Shown here: piece after piece, positions 1 through 8,246 of the stretch
Layout of the letters: every line of letters begins with the position of its first letter
How positions within the stretch are numbered: position 1 is the first letter of the stretch
Assembly: GCF_002291445.1 (NCBI RefSeq)
Contig: NZ_CP014137.1
Location: 3,472,001 to 3,536,000, forward strand
Origin: Brenneria goodwinii
GTDB taxonomy: Bacteria > Pseudomonadota > Gammaproteobacteria > Enterobacterales > Enterobacteriaceae
Length of the DNA stretch: 64,000 bases
Direction of reading: 5' to 3'
Notes under the pieces: model-generated
What the model saw: only the letters and a program-made list of their open reading frames with translations
What the model was told of the DNA's origin: nothing
Databases searched by the model: none
Translations under genes and position numbers: made by a program

Positions 1-1376
1 AGCACCGAACGTTCTCCCCGCGCCGCGATTGTGCCCAGCGGCAAACCAAACTCGCCGGGATTCTGCGAAAAACGGCCATACAGGGAATCGCTATCCGGGA
101 AAGGCAAGGCGATGTGCGATAGCGAGTAAACATCGCGCGGATAATCAATTCCCAACGCGCGGGCGCTGCCCTGCGTTTCTCCTGCTTTTACATCGAAAGC
201 GACGGCACGCGCGCTGTCCGGCGCCGCATTGGTAATCACCGTCGTGTCATAGTGGCGCGGCGCGGGCGGCAGCAGTTGGCTGACGGCACGATCCGCCGAA
301 TTCCGCAGCAAGGGGCCAAAATTGATGGTGCGATTCACGTCAAACAACACCAGTTGGCTACCGTTTGCCGGTAAGAGATTATAAAACGATGAAATCACCG
401 CCTGAGTGCTCACCGTGAAATCCATCACGGACTGAAAAGTCAGCACCGGCGGCAATGATTCCAGCGCATGATGCTGCGCTTTACGGGTAAGCTGCCTCTG
501 CAGTTCGTGGGTTAATAACCAGGACTGCCGGGCCCCGTTAACCGGAAACGAGTTATATTTGAACGGATTAAACTCCGGCAAGATGCCCAGCCATGCCGAT
601 TTGGCAAACGCCGGGAATACCGCCGGCAGCCCGGCCAATCCGGCAAAGCGGGCGTAGCTGGTAATGCCGATCATCGGAGATATCAGGATCAGCTGCTCCG
701 GCCGCGCCAGAGATGGATCGTCCAGCGCATCCAGCGCATATTTCAGCGCCAGCGCGCCGCCGTTGGAAAAGCCCACAATATGCAGCGGTAACGGCCCGCC
801 TGACGTTTGCGCCAGCTGATGCTCCGCTTCGCGCACCGCCAGACGGCTGGCCGCCAGCCAATCCCGCCAGTGGGTATCCGTCAGCGCGCCGGGCACCGTA
901 CCGTGAGCGGGCAGGCGAATGCCGACCACCACAAAACCGCGCTGGCGATAACGTTCGGCAATATGCCGCAGGCTGTAGGGCGAATCCGTCAGTCCGTGCA
1001 GCAGCACGACCGCGCCTTTTGGCGCCCCTTCCGGCATCAGTTCGTAAGAACGATTCCAGTCATGCTGAAACTTGCCCGGATACACCGGGCTGCCGGAAAA
1101 ATAACGGTTGATGGGCCGCTGCTCATCGTCATCCAGTTCCTGGGTCACATGCTGATTGACCTGCTGGAAAATCGTCTCCTCGGCGCGCAGGTAGGCCGGC
1201 CAGTCGGCGCGATCCAGCTCGTCCGCCGACAGTTCATCCGGTACAAACGTATGCCAGGGCGCCAGAGCCGGGCCGCGTTGCGTGTCATAAATACGAATAA
1301 CCAGTAATGTCGCCGCCACCACGATAAAAATAACCGCACAGCGTTTAATCATCCGCCTGGTAGACCTCATCAGCAT
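1..1376 (-). CDS. alpha/beta hydrolase, membrane-anchored, C-terminus outside window
   Basis: The reading frame runs off the left edge of the window, so about 458 residues are visible and the C-terminus is missing. The start is the ATG at 1374-1376; a second in-frame ATG lies two codons later. Residues 13-28 form one hydrophobic segment after a basic N-terminus, so the protein is probably anchored in the inner membrane with the enzyme domain outside. An alpha/beta-hydrolase core follows: HGLTDSP at about 127-133 (oxyanion region), the nucleophile elbow GFSNG with Ser204, a likely acid at Asp319 (SVMDF) and a likely His421 (SHIALPFP). Together these make a plausible Ser-Asp-His triad. The substrate cannot be told; lysophospholipase- or esterase-like activity is the family expectation. 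No operon partner is visible. Confidence 0.8.
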   Translation of the reverse strand, partial: MLMRSTRRMIKRCAVIFIVVAATLLVIRIYDTQRGPALAPWHTFVPDELSADELDRADWPAYLRAEETIFQQVNQHVTQELDDDEQRPINRYFSGSPVYPGKFQHDWNRSYELMPEGAPKGAVVLLHGLTDSPYSLRHIAERYRQRGFVVVGIRLPAHGTVPGALTDTHWRDWLAASRLAVREAEHQLAQTSGGPLPLHIVGFSNGGALALKYALDALDDPSLARPEQLILISPMIGITSYARFAGLAGLPAVFPAFAKSAWLGILPEFNPFKYNSFPVNGARQSWLLTHELQRQLTRKAQHHALESLPPVLTFQSVMDFTVSTQAVISSFYNLLPANGSQLVLFDVNRTINFGPLLRNSADRAVSQLLPPAPRHYDTTVITNAAPDSARAVAFDVKAGETQGSARALGIDYPRDVYSLSHIALPFPDSDSLYGRFSQNPGEFGLPLGTIAARGERSV

Positions 1377-1507
1377 GGTGATATCCCTTCCTATTTACCG
1401 TGTTACCGACTGTTTTCAATTCAGTTTATAGTAAACCTTTATTCAACATTCAGCGTACCAGCCCGGCAACGCATACGGTAGCGCGGAAAACACCGCTGAG
1501 ATAGGGA

Positions 1508-1544
1508 GTAACCGCTTTCGTCAACGCCGGACAAAAGCGGTTAC
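1508..1544. repeat. inverted repeat downstream of budB
   Basis: Eleven-base arms GTAACCGCTTT (1508-1518) and AAAGCGGTTAC (1534-1544) are perfect complements around a 15-base loop. The hairpin lies beyond the 3' end of budB. It has no clear U-tract on the budB-sense strand, so it may be a weak terminator or a 3'-protecting structure. Apart from this and the next repeat, nothing else is seen in the 1377-1695 gap. Confidence 0.6.
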
Positions 1545-1558
1545 CTCCCTCTTTTCAT

Positions 1559-1583
1559 CGTCATCCCCGCGCAGGCGGGGATC
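1559..1583. repeat. REP-like palindromic unit
   Basis: CGTCATCCCCGC followed by GCAGGCGGGGATC forms a GC-rich palindrome. Close relatives of this unit occur at 16743-16883 in this window, so it is a dispersed intergenic repeat. A degenerate half copy (CTACGCGGGAGTGA) follows near 1623-1636. Confidence 0.6.
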
Positions 1584-1695
1584 GACTTTCAGGTAGTGGA
1601 TTGATAGCAGGAAGATGCCTGCCTACGCGGGAGTGAAGGATTTGGGGTCGGTATTACCCAGTCTGCTTTGTCGACAGTCTGGAAAGCGGCATATT

Positions 1696-3375
1696 TTATA
1701 TCAGCTGACTGATATTCAGATCTTCCATCAGACGCTGATTGTCTGAATAGTCCACCGGAATGGCGATGACTGCCGGCCCCTGCGTATCCATGGCCTGTCG
1801 TAGTTTGCTGACCAATTCATCCTCCGCTTCGACCGCGAACCCTTTTGCCCCGAACGCTTCGGCATACACTTTAAAATCGATCGGACCAAATTTAACGCCG
1901 GAAGAGCGGTGATACTTTTTCTGCTCCTGAATCTCAACCATGTTATAGGCATTATCCACCCAGATAATATGCAACAGATTGCTGTTCAGGCGCACGGCGG
2001 TTTCAAGTTCCATGCTGGACTGCATAAAGCCGCCGTCCCCTGAAACCGAAATCACTTTCTGACCGGGGTGAATCAGCGACGAGGCGATGGCCCAGGGCAA
2101 AGCGACGCCCATCGTCTGCTGACCATTGGTCATCAGTATCTGCCGCGCACGGAAGCTGTACAGGTAGCGCGCCAGCCAGATATGGAAACTGCCCATATCC
2201 ACGCACAGCGTCACATCATGATTGACAATATCCTGCATGGCTCTGACCAGACGTAGCGGATGAATAGCGAAACCGCGCATATCCATACCGCGCGTCGCCA
2301 GGTCGTGACGTTGCCGGCAGCGATCGCTCAGAATAATCTGCGACTGCGACGACAGCGGCAAAGGTGCGGAGATGCATTGAGCCAGAGAGTCGATGGTGGC
2401 CGCGATATCCCCCACCAGTTCCATATCGGGCAGATAGGCGCTGTCAATATTGGCCTGTAGCACGTCGATATGCACCAGCGCCGCTTTACCCGTATTCCAC
2501 AGCGCCGGATCGTATTCCACCGAGCTGTAACCGACGGTGATGATCAGATCGGCCTGCTGCAGCAATTTATCGCCGGTCTGATTATTAAACAGACCGACGC
2601 GCCCGGCGAAATGATCGAAATGCTGCTGGTCTACCACGCCGGCCGCCTGATAGGTACTGGTGACGGGAAGCTGGCTTTTATGCAGCAAATGCCGTATCGC
2701 TTCGGCGTTGTTAGGCTGACTCGCCATTAATCCCAGCAGTAGAACGGGGTTTTTAGCATGCTGGATCATCCGGGCGACTTTCTCGATATCAGCATGGGGC
2801 GCGGCATTCAACATCGGCAGATCCGGGCGCACCAGCACCGCGCTGGTAACGGGATCGTTGACGATATCCTGCGGCAAGCTGATGAAAGAGGCGCCCGGAT
2901 GGCCCGTTTCGGCAACGCGGAACGCATTCGCCAGCACTTCGGAAATCGCCGACGACGCTTTAACTTCAGCGCTGAACTTGGTGACCGGCTGAAACAGGCT
3001 AACCGTATCCAGACTCTGGTGCGTCAGCTTATGACTTTCCGAACGTTTAACCGCGCCGCCAATCGCCACCATGGGATCGCCTTCCGTCGTCGCCGTCGCC
3101 ATCCCGGTAACCAGGTTACAGCAGCCCGGACCGGAGGTTACCAGCGTCACCCCGGCCTTGCCGGTTAAACGCCCGATAGCGGCCGCCATAAAGGCGCCGT
3201 TGGCTTCGTGTCGTACTGGTATCATTTGTATCGGCGAATCTTCCAGTGCGTCGAATACGCGGTCGATTTTTGCGCCCGGAATACCAAATACGTATTTAAC
3301 CCCCTGCTGCTCCAGATGTTTTACCACCAGGGCCGCACCACAGTTCCAGCTCTGCTGAGCCGTTGAATTTTCCAT
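1696..3375 (-). CDS. budB: catabolic acetolactate synthase
   Basis: Thiamine-diphosphate enzyme that condenses two pyruvates to alpha-acetolactate in the fermentative acetoin/butanediol pathway. It is 559 residues long, the usual length of the catabolic (FAD-independent) form. An activating Glu lies in VRHEANG (about residue 57). The ThDP/Mg motif GDGGFMQ is near residue 445, with the Asn of VDNAYN completing it. It lies 39 bp downstream of budA with a strong ribosome site (GGAGGAGTGAG) before the ATG, so the two are one operon read leftward. No regulatory small subunit (ilvN type) and no butanediol dehydrogenase (budC) lie next to it, so within this operon the pathway stops at acetoin. Confidence 0.95.
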   Translation of the reverse strand: MENSTAQQSWNCGAALVVKHLEQQGVKYVFGIPGAKIDRVFDALEDSPIQMIPVRHEANGAFMAAAIGRLTGKAGVTLVTSGPGCCNLVTGMATATTEGDPMVAIGGAVKRSESHKLTHQSLDTVSLFQPVTKFSAEVKASSAISEVLANAFRVAETGHPGASFISLPQDIVNDPVTSAVLVRPDLPMLNAAPHADIEKVARMIQHAKNPVLLLGLMASQPNNAEAIRHLLHKSQLPVTSTYQAAGVVDQQHFDHFAGRVGLFNNQTGDKLLQQADLIITVGYSSVEYDPALWNTGKAALVHIDVLQANIDSAYLPDMELVGDIAATIDSLAQCISAPLPLSSQSQIILSDRCRQRHDLATRGMDMRGFAIHPLRLVRAMQDIVNHDVTLCVDMGSFHIWLARYLYSFRARQILMTNGQQTMGVALPWAIASSLIHPGQKVISVSGDGGFMQSSMELETAVRLNSNLLHIIWVDNAYNMVEIQEQKKYHRSSGVKFGPIDFKVYAEAFGAKGFAVEAEDELVSKLRQAMDTQGPAVIAIPVDYSDNQRLMEDLNISQLI

Positions 3376-3414
3376 TGTCTCACTCCTCCAAGATGACTCA
3401 AGGCTTGTTGTGAC

Positions 3415-4197
3415 TTAGCCTTCCACTGACTGAATCGCGCTATCGAGATTTTCCGGTGACAGATTGGCGCTGAGAAAATCCCGATCCTGAGGCAAATCAA
3501 TAATCAGTTTAGAAATCACCCCAAACGTCAGAACACCACTTTTCATTTGATAATCAAGTATATGACCACCACCTTCTCGACTTTCCGTAATAAAATGTTC
3601 GTGATAACCAGCAACATTGATACCCTGCGTATAGGCAGGACTACGGAAACCGATAATGCTTCCCTGACAGTGTTCAAAGTGGAACGTCGGCTGCTGGGCA
3701 ATGGCCTCCAGCATCGGTTTATAAGGACGTTCCTGACGAGGTACGGTACGCGTCTCAACGTAATCGAATTGACCGTCGATTCTTAGCGCGCAGAACAGGT
3801 TGTCTGTGCCGATGAGCGTATCGATTTTTTGATGGAGCGAGTGCCGATCTATTTTGCTGCTGCAATGGATCTCTTCCGTCGGCTTAAAAAATGTCATTAC
3901 CGCAAATGGCGTTTTCTGATCTGGCCTGGCGGCGCGTGCGCTGCCGTCAGAGCGAAGTTGGAAAATATTGCTGTTGAAGGCGACCAATTCACCATCCAGA
4001 TTGTTAAACGTTCCTAATCCAAAATCGCCATGTTCCAGCAACTCCGCCATCGTCCGGCTACCTTCATACACGCCATTAATTAGCCCACTCATTAGTGAGG
4101 TTTGATAAATAACGCAATCAGAATGGTGCTTCTGATGATCGAGAGCATAGGCCGCAATCTCTTCAGCACAATGGCAGACGCCAGTATCTTCTTTCAT
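3415..4197 (-). CDS. budA: alpha-acetolactate decarboxylase
   Basis: Zinc enzyme converting alpha-acetolactate to acetoin in the cytoplasm. It is 260 residues long, normal for the family. The metal site is visible as YHEHF followed by GGGHIL in the C-terminal half, which supplies the three conserved histidines. It is the first gene of the budAB operon; the divergent LysR gene starts 131 bp away, the arrangement seen for budR-budAB in Klebsiella and relatives. By analogy the operon should respond to acetate, low pH and low oxygen through that regulator, but the operator is not obvious to the eye. Confidence 0.95.
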   Translation of the reverse strand: MKEDTGVCHCAEEIAAYALDHQKHHSDCVIYQTSLMSGLINGVYEGSRTMAELLEHGDFGLGTFNNLDGELVAFNSNIFQLRSDGSARAARPDQKTPFAVMTFFKPTEEIHCSSKIDRHSLHQKIDTLIGTDNLFCALRIDGQFDYVETRTVPRQERPYKPMLEAIAQQPTFHFEHCQGSIIGFRSPAYTQGINVAGYHEHFITESREGGGHILDYQMKSGVLTFGVISKLIIDLPQDRDFLSANLSPENLDSAIQSVEG

Positions 4198-4327
4198 ATT
4201 CCGTCTCTTTCAACTGTGTATTACTTAAATTTTTCTAATTCTTGCGTATAGATTGGCGCTAATGTTGATAAACTTCCAATATACAAATATCGTCATTTCA
4301 AGATCGGAAAGATATGGAGCCGCGCTA

Positions 4328-5212
4328 ATGGAGTTTCGTTACCTGCGCTATTTCGTTGCAGTCGCCACCGCAAAACATTTCACGCGGGCGGCAGACAAGC
4401 TGGGCATCTCGCAACCGCCCCTAAGCCAACAAATCAAAAAACTGGAACATGAGATAGGAACGCCGTTATTCAAAAGACTCACGCGCGGGGTTGAAATGAC
4501 GGAAGCAGGGAAGGTGTTGTATGAAGATGCAAACCAGATCCTGAAGCTCACGGATGCGGCCGTTGACAGGGCAAGAAGCGTCGCCAGGGGCGAAGAAGGC
4601 TATTTCAACGTCGGTTTTTCCGCTTCATCATCCTTTCACCCCGCGGTACTGCGGCTACTGCATGCCTATCGCCAGCGCTATCCGAACGTGGTGTTAACCC
4701 CTCGACAAGAAAATACCCCGAATCTGGTCACCGGGCTTCGTAACCGGAATATTGACGTCGCGTTTCTCCGCCTGCCGAGCGATGTCAACAGCGAATTAAA
4801 CAGTGAGGTGCTGGTCGAAGAGCCGATGAAATTAGCGTTGCCCGACGATCATCCCTTGCATTACAAGCGGCATATTCATCTGAGCGAACTGCAACACGAT
4901 CCGTTGATTATGTTTCCCCGGGAGGTGTGCCCCGGCTTGCACGATATGATCCTCCATGCCTGTTATTTATCCGGATACGAGCCCAAATTGGGCCAGCAGG
5001 CGTCGCAGCTAACAGCGACTATCGGCATGGTATCGGCCGGCTTTGGCATTACCATCATCCCTAAGTCTCTGTCCTGCATCAAGATGAATCGCGTGTCGTA
5101 CCACACGATAGACGACGCCCGCCTGAATACTCGGATAACCATGGTCTGGCGCCAGCACGAAAACTCGCCTATCATCATGAATATGATACAAATGTTGCGA
5201 AATAAGCGTTAA
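4328..5212 (+). CDS. budR: LysR-family activator of the acetoin operon
   Basis: 294-residue LysR-type regulator. The N-terminal winged helix-turn-helix starts at MEFRYLRYF and includes FTRAADKLGISQPPLSQQIKKLE; the remainder is the co-inducer-binding domain. An in-frame ATG exists 75 bases upstream, but the ATG at 4328 is preferred because GGAG sits eight bases before it and the family normally starts with MEFRYLR. The gene is divergent from budAB, which is the standard arrangement for AlsR/BudR activators. Assignment to the acetoin pathway therefore rests on both sequence and context. Confidence 0.88.
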   Translation: MEFRYLRYFVAVATAKHFTRAADKLGISQPPLSQQIKKLEHEIGTPLFKRLTRGVEMTEAGKVLYEDANQILKLTDAAVDRARSVARGEEGYFNVGFSASSSFHPAVLRLLHAYRQRYPNVVLTPRQENTPNLVTGLRNRNIDVAFLRLPSDVNSELNSEVLVEEPMKLALPDDHPLHYKRHIHLSELQHDPLIMFPREVCPGLHDMILHACYLSGYEPKLGQQASQLTATIGMVSAGFGITIIPKSLSCIKMNRVSYHTIDDARLNTRITMVWRQHENSPIIMNMIQMLRNKR

Positions 5213-5293
5213 GAAAACCAACCGGACCATACGCTTTCCTCCCCGAAACGCAGCCATTGCCAAAAACGGGCAATTAGCATAAGTTCTTATATG

Positions 5294-5312
5294 GTATTAA
5301 TTATCATTATCA
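5294..5312 (-). promoter_or_regulatory. Fur box upstream of yjjZ
   Basis: On the minus strand this reads GATAATGATAATTAATACC, 16 of 19 matches by eye to the Fur consensus GATAATGATAATCATTATC. It ends 18 bases before the yjjZ start, so iron-bound Fur should repress that gene. Confidence 0.8.
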
Positions 5313-5329
5313 TATCTGGTGAGAACAAA

Positions 5330-5620
5330 ATGCTGACAGCGATGGTTGCCGCGTGTGGTCTGTGGGGGTTGAGTTGGTGTATGGGAAAACATCTGTCGAG
5401 CGCCTGGGGGATCTTATTGCCCGGCGCCATCATGCCGATACTGGCCGCGCTGGATATCAACCTGATGCATTTGAAGGTGATTATCGCTATCGCGCTGCTG
5501 GCGACATTGGTGATGTTATTCCACCATCGCCTGCGCCATTATCTGCTTTTGCCGTCATGCATCGCATTAGCCGGCGGACTGGCGGCACTGTCCGTCATGT
5601 TCAATTTAACGCTGGGGTAA
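5330..5620 (+). CDS. yjjZ: small membrane protein, DUF1435 family
   Basis: 96-residue hydrophobic protein with about three predicted membrane helices (residues 3-18, 28-45 and 50-66) and a final hydrophobic stretch. I recognise it as the YjjZ/DUF1435 family from GWGILLPG-like and HHRLRHYLLLPSCIALAGGLAA segments. It also lies beside the leucine tRNA cluster followed by rsmC-holD-rimI, as in E. coli. The start at 5330 is preferred over an ATG 39 bases upstream because GGTGAG lies in front of it and the upstream start overlaps the Fur box. Function is unknown; the Fur box points to a role in iron limitation. The fhuF gene that flanks yjjZ in E. coli is not here. Confidence 0.82.
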   Translation: MLTAMVAACGLWGLSWCMGKHLSSAWGILLPGAIMPILAALDINLMHLKVIIAIALLATLVMLFHHRLRHYLLLPSCIALAGGLAALSVMFNLTLG

Positions 5621-5666
5621 CACAATAAAGGAGTAATAAAGGAAAGGAAAAGCAAGGGAGAAAGAT

Positions 5667-5753
5667 TGGTGCGAAGAGAGGGACTTGAACCCTCACGCCC
5701 GTTAAGGCACTAACACCTGAAGCTAGCGCGTCTACCAATTCCGCCACCTTCGC
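5667..5753 (-). tRNA. tRNA-Leu (anticodon CAG)
   Basis: 87 nt including an encoded CCA. The 5' end is GCGAAGG and pairs with CTTCGC before A-CCA. The anticodon loop reads CTTCAGGTG, giving CAG. The long variable arm is typical of class II tRNAs. This is the third and last gene of a leftward cluster matching E. coli leuQPV. Confidence 0.97.
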
Positions 5754-5799
5754 ACAGATAAAACCGAATACTTACCGCTAATCAACCTGTATCGCCGCA

Positions 5800-5886
5800 T
5801 GGTGCGAAGAGAGGGACTTGAACCCTCACGTCCGTTAAGACACTAACACCTGAAGCTAGCGCGTCTACCAATTCCGCCACCTTCGC
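5800..5886 (-). tRNA. tRNA-Leu (anticodon CAG)
   Basis: Middle copy of the three-gene cluster, 87 nt with encoded CCA. It differs from the other two copies only in the variable arm, where a C-to-T and a G-to-A change occur on opposite sides of the same stem and keep it paired. Confidence 0.97.
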
Positions 5887-5938
5887 AGTAATGCCGTGCG
5901 ATACAAATGGTTATCGTGCAACACGATCGTGGTGATGT

Positions 5939-6025
5939 TGGTGCGAAGAGAGGGACTTGAACCCTCACGCCCGTTAAGGCACTAACACCTGAAGCTAGCG
6001 CGTCTACCAATTCCGCCACCTTCGC
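5939..6025 (-). tRNA. tRNA-Leu (anticodon CAG)
   Basis: First copy of the cluster in the direction of transcription, 87 nt with encoded CCA. Its sequence is identical by eye to the copy at 5667-5753. It lies just downstream of the stable-RNA type promoter at 6068-6095. Confidence 0.97.
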
Positions 6026-6067
6026 AATCCAGCAACATTACCTGACGCAATGCCACCACGGGGGCGA

Positions 6068-6095
6068 ATTCTAGAGGTTTTAGCGTCAAGGTCAA
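6068..6095 (-). promoter_or_regulatory. promoter of the tRNA-Leu cluster
   Basis: On the minus strand, TTGACC (6095-6090), a 16-base spacer and TAGAAT (6073-6068) are followed by a GC-rich discriminator TCGCCCCC. This is the layout of a stringently controlled stable-RNA promoter and is well placed for the first tRNA, whose 5' end is at 6025. Confidence 0.7.
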
Positions 6096-6136
6096 TGATT
6101 ATTTCCTCTGGAATACGGGGTTTGCTGCAAAAATCA

Positions 6137-7045
6137 TCACCGCAGAGCGGATGGCGGCCGGGTAAAGAGTTCATTCAGCCATTCAATGAATACCCGGATC
6201 CTCGGCGCCAGGAAACGACCGGGCGGATACATCACATAAAACTGCATGTCCGGCGGCGGCATATCTTTTATGATTTCAACCAGTTCGCCGCTATCCAGCC
6301 AGCGCTGCAACCCCGCTCGCGTGGCCTGAATCAGCCCTAAATCGGCGCGACAGGCGGCAATGTACGCATCGACGCCGCTCACGTCCAGCTTGCTGGGCAG
6401 CGTATGGATAGTGCGCTCGCCGTTATGCATAAATTCCAGCGGATAGCGCTGCCCGCTACGCAACGAAAAATAGCCGACCATTTGGTGCGAAGAGAGATCG
6501 TCCAACGATGCAGGGATACCAAACTCGGCGAGATAACGAGCTGAAGCGCACGTAATTTGCGGCAATGCCGGTAAATGCAGAGTCGCCAGCGAATCATCCG
6601 TCACCTGCCAGGCCCGAAGTACGCAATCCACGCCCTCGCGCACAACATTAATCGCCGAATCATTGGCGCTCAGCGATAGCGTAATATGCGGATAACGCTG
6701 GTAAAACTCGCCCAATGCGGGGATCACCACCTCACGCGCCAGCGAGTGGGGCATATCAACCCGCACATTGCCCACCGGCTGCCGTCGATGCTGCGTAAAA
6801 AGCGCATCCGTTTCCTCAATCTCCGCCAACAGTTGGGTACAGCGCTGATAATAAATCTGGCCTTCATCGGTGATCTGCACCTGTCGGGTGGTTCTCTGCA
6901 ATAGCCGCGCGCCCAAACGAGATTCCAGCTGTTTAATGGTATGGCTGACCGTCGCGCGCGGCAGCGACAGCATTTCCGCCGCACGGCTGAAGCTGCCCAG
7001 TTCTGCAATTCGCACAAAAATACGCATCGCCTGAATCTGATCCAT
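6137..7045 (-). CDS. LysR-family transcriptional regulator
   Basis: 302 residues. The N-terminal helix-turn-helix reads MDQIQAMRIFVRIAELGSF then SRAAEMLSLPRATVSHTIKQLE, typical of the broad CrgA/PecT-like LysR subgroup. The start at 7045 is chosen over one 39 bases upstream because GGAGG lies four bases before it. It is divergent from an aldo-keto reductase gene 114 bp away and probably controls it. The pair separates the leucine tRNAs from rsmC, which are neighbours in E. coli, so this is a lineage-specific insertion. Confidence 0.85.
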   Translation of the reverse strand: MDQIQAMRIFVRIAELGSFSRAAEMLSLPRATVSHTIKQLESRLGARLLQRTTRQVQITDEGQIYYQRCTQLLAEIEETDALFTQHRRQPVGNVRVDMPHSLAREVVIPALGEFYQRYPHITLSLSANDSAINVVREGVDCVLRAWQVTDDSLATLHLPALPQITCASARYLAEFGIPASLDDLSSHQMVGYFSLRSGQRYPLEFMHNGERTIHTLPSKLDVSGVDAYIAACRADLGLIQATRAGLQRWLDSGELVEIIKDMPPPDMQFYVMYPPGRFLAPRIRVFIEWLNELFTRPPSALR

Positions 7046-7159
7046 CACGCCTCCATTGTTGGTGATTTTTGAATAGTGTTGCATGAAATGCGTTATTTAT
7101 CTTTATCCGATAAACAACCACACTCTTCTGGCACGCAATATCAACATGAGGACGAGACA

Positions 7160-8152
7160 ATGCAACAACGTCAACTAGGTCTTAATGGCCCATCGGTTTC
7201 CGCCATTGGGCTGGGCTGCATGGGAATGAGTGATTTTTATTTTACCGCGCAGGATGAAAAGGAATCTATCGCCACCCTGCACCGGGCGCTGGAACTGGGC
7301 GTCACCCTGCTTGATACCGCCGATATGTACGGCCCCCACACCAATGAGTTACTGGTTGGCAAAGCCATTAAAGGCAAGCGCCAACAGGTGTTCCTCGCCA
7401 CCAAGTTCGGTATCGTACGTAACCCGGACAATCACGTTGAACGCGGCGTTTGCGGGAAACCGGAATATATTCGCAACGCCATTGAAGGCAGCCTGCAACG
7501 GCTGGGCGTAGAAGAGATCGACCTCTACTATCAACATCGCGTCGACCCGACGGTGCCGATTGAAGAAACCGTCGGCACGCTGGCTGATCTGGTCAAGGAA
7601 GGGAAAATTCGCTATATCGGCTTAAGCGAAGCCTCCGCCGAGACGCTGGAGCGCGCCTGCCGGGTTCATCCCATCACCGCTTTGCAAAGCGAGTACTCGC
7701 TGTGGACGCGGGATGTGGAAGCGGAGATTCTGCCCGCCTGTGAGCGTCTTGGCGTGGGTTTCGTGCCATACAGCCCGTTAGGCCGCGGTTTTCTGACCGG
7801 CGCCATCCGCAGTCCCGGCGATCTGGCGGCCGATGATTTCCGCCGTCACAATCCGCGCTTTAGCGGCGATAATTTCGCTAAAAATCTGCAATTAGTGGAG
7901 AAAGTCAATCAGTTGGCGGAACAAAAAGGCGCTGCGCCGTCACAGCTGGCGCTGGCCTGGGTGCTGGCGCAGGGCGAACATATCGTGCCGATTCCGGGAA
8001 CCAAACGTCGCCGTTATCTGGAAGAGAACGTCGGCGCGCTGGACGTCACGCTGACGGCGGACGATCTGGCCGCCATTGAAGCCATCTTTCCCTTCAATGC
8101 CGCGGCAGGCGACCGCTACAGCGAAGAAGGCATGGCGACAATCAACCGCTAA
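7160..8152 (+). CDS. aldo-keto reductase
   Basis: 330-residue NAD(P)H-dependent (beta/alpha)8 oxidoreductase reducing aldehydes or ketones. The tetrad is visible: Asp and Tyr in LLDTADMYGP, Lys in LATKFG, His in YYQHRVD. The cofactor-phosphate region IPGTKRRRYLEEN is near the C-terminus. GLGCMGMSDFY at the N-terminus is typical of the AKR13-like group related to yeast and bacterial YakC-type reductases. The start at 7160 follows a GAGGACGAG ribosome site; the longer frame upstream lacks one. Substrate unknown; the divergent LysR gene is the likely regulator. Confidence 0.88.
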   Translation: MQQRQLGLNGPSVSAIGLGCMGMSDFYFTAQDEKESIATLHRALELGVTLLDTADMYGPHTNELLVGKAIKGKRQQVFLATKFGIVRNPDNHVERGVCGKPEYIRNAIEGSLQRLGVEEIDLYYQHRVDPTVPIEETVGTLADLVKEGKIRYIGLSEASAETLERACRVHPITALQSEYSLWTRDVEAEILPACERLGVGFVPYSPLGRGFLTGAIRSPGDLAADDFRRHNPRFSGDNFAKNLQLVEKVNQLAEQKGAAPSQLALAWVLAQGEHIVPIPGTKRRRYLEENVGALDVTLTADDLAAIEAIFPFNAAAGDRYSEEGMATINR

Positions 8153-8246
8153 CAATCAACCGCTAAGTTGGCGGCCAATCCATCGCGACAGGATTGCGCT
8201 ATCCGAACCTGCCGCAAGGATAGACCGTCGGGGCGAGCCGTCGATC

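Noticed and set aside
5667..6025. Three near-identical 87-base blocks as a possible CRISPR array
   Set aside because: Each is a complete tRNA-Leu(CAG) gene with CCA; spacers are unequal.
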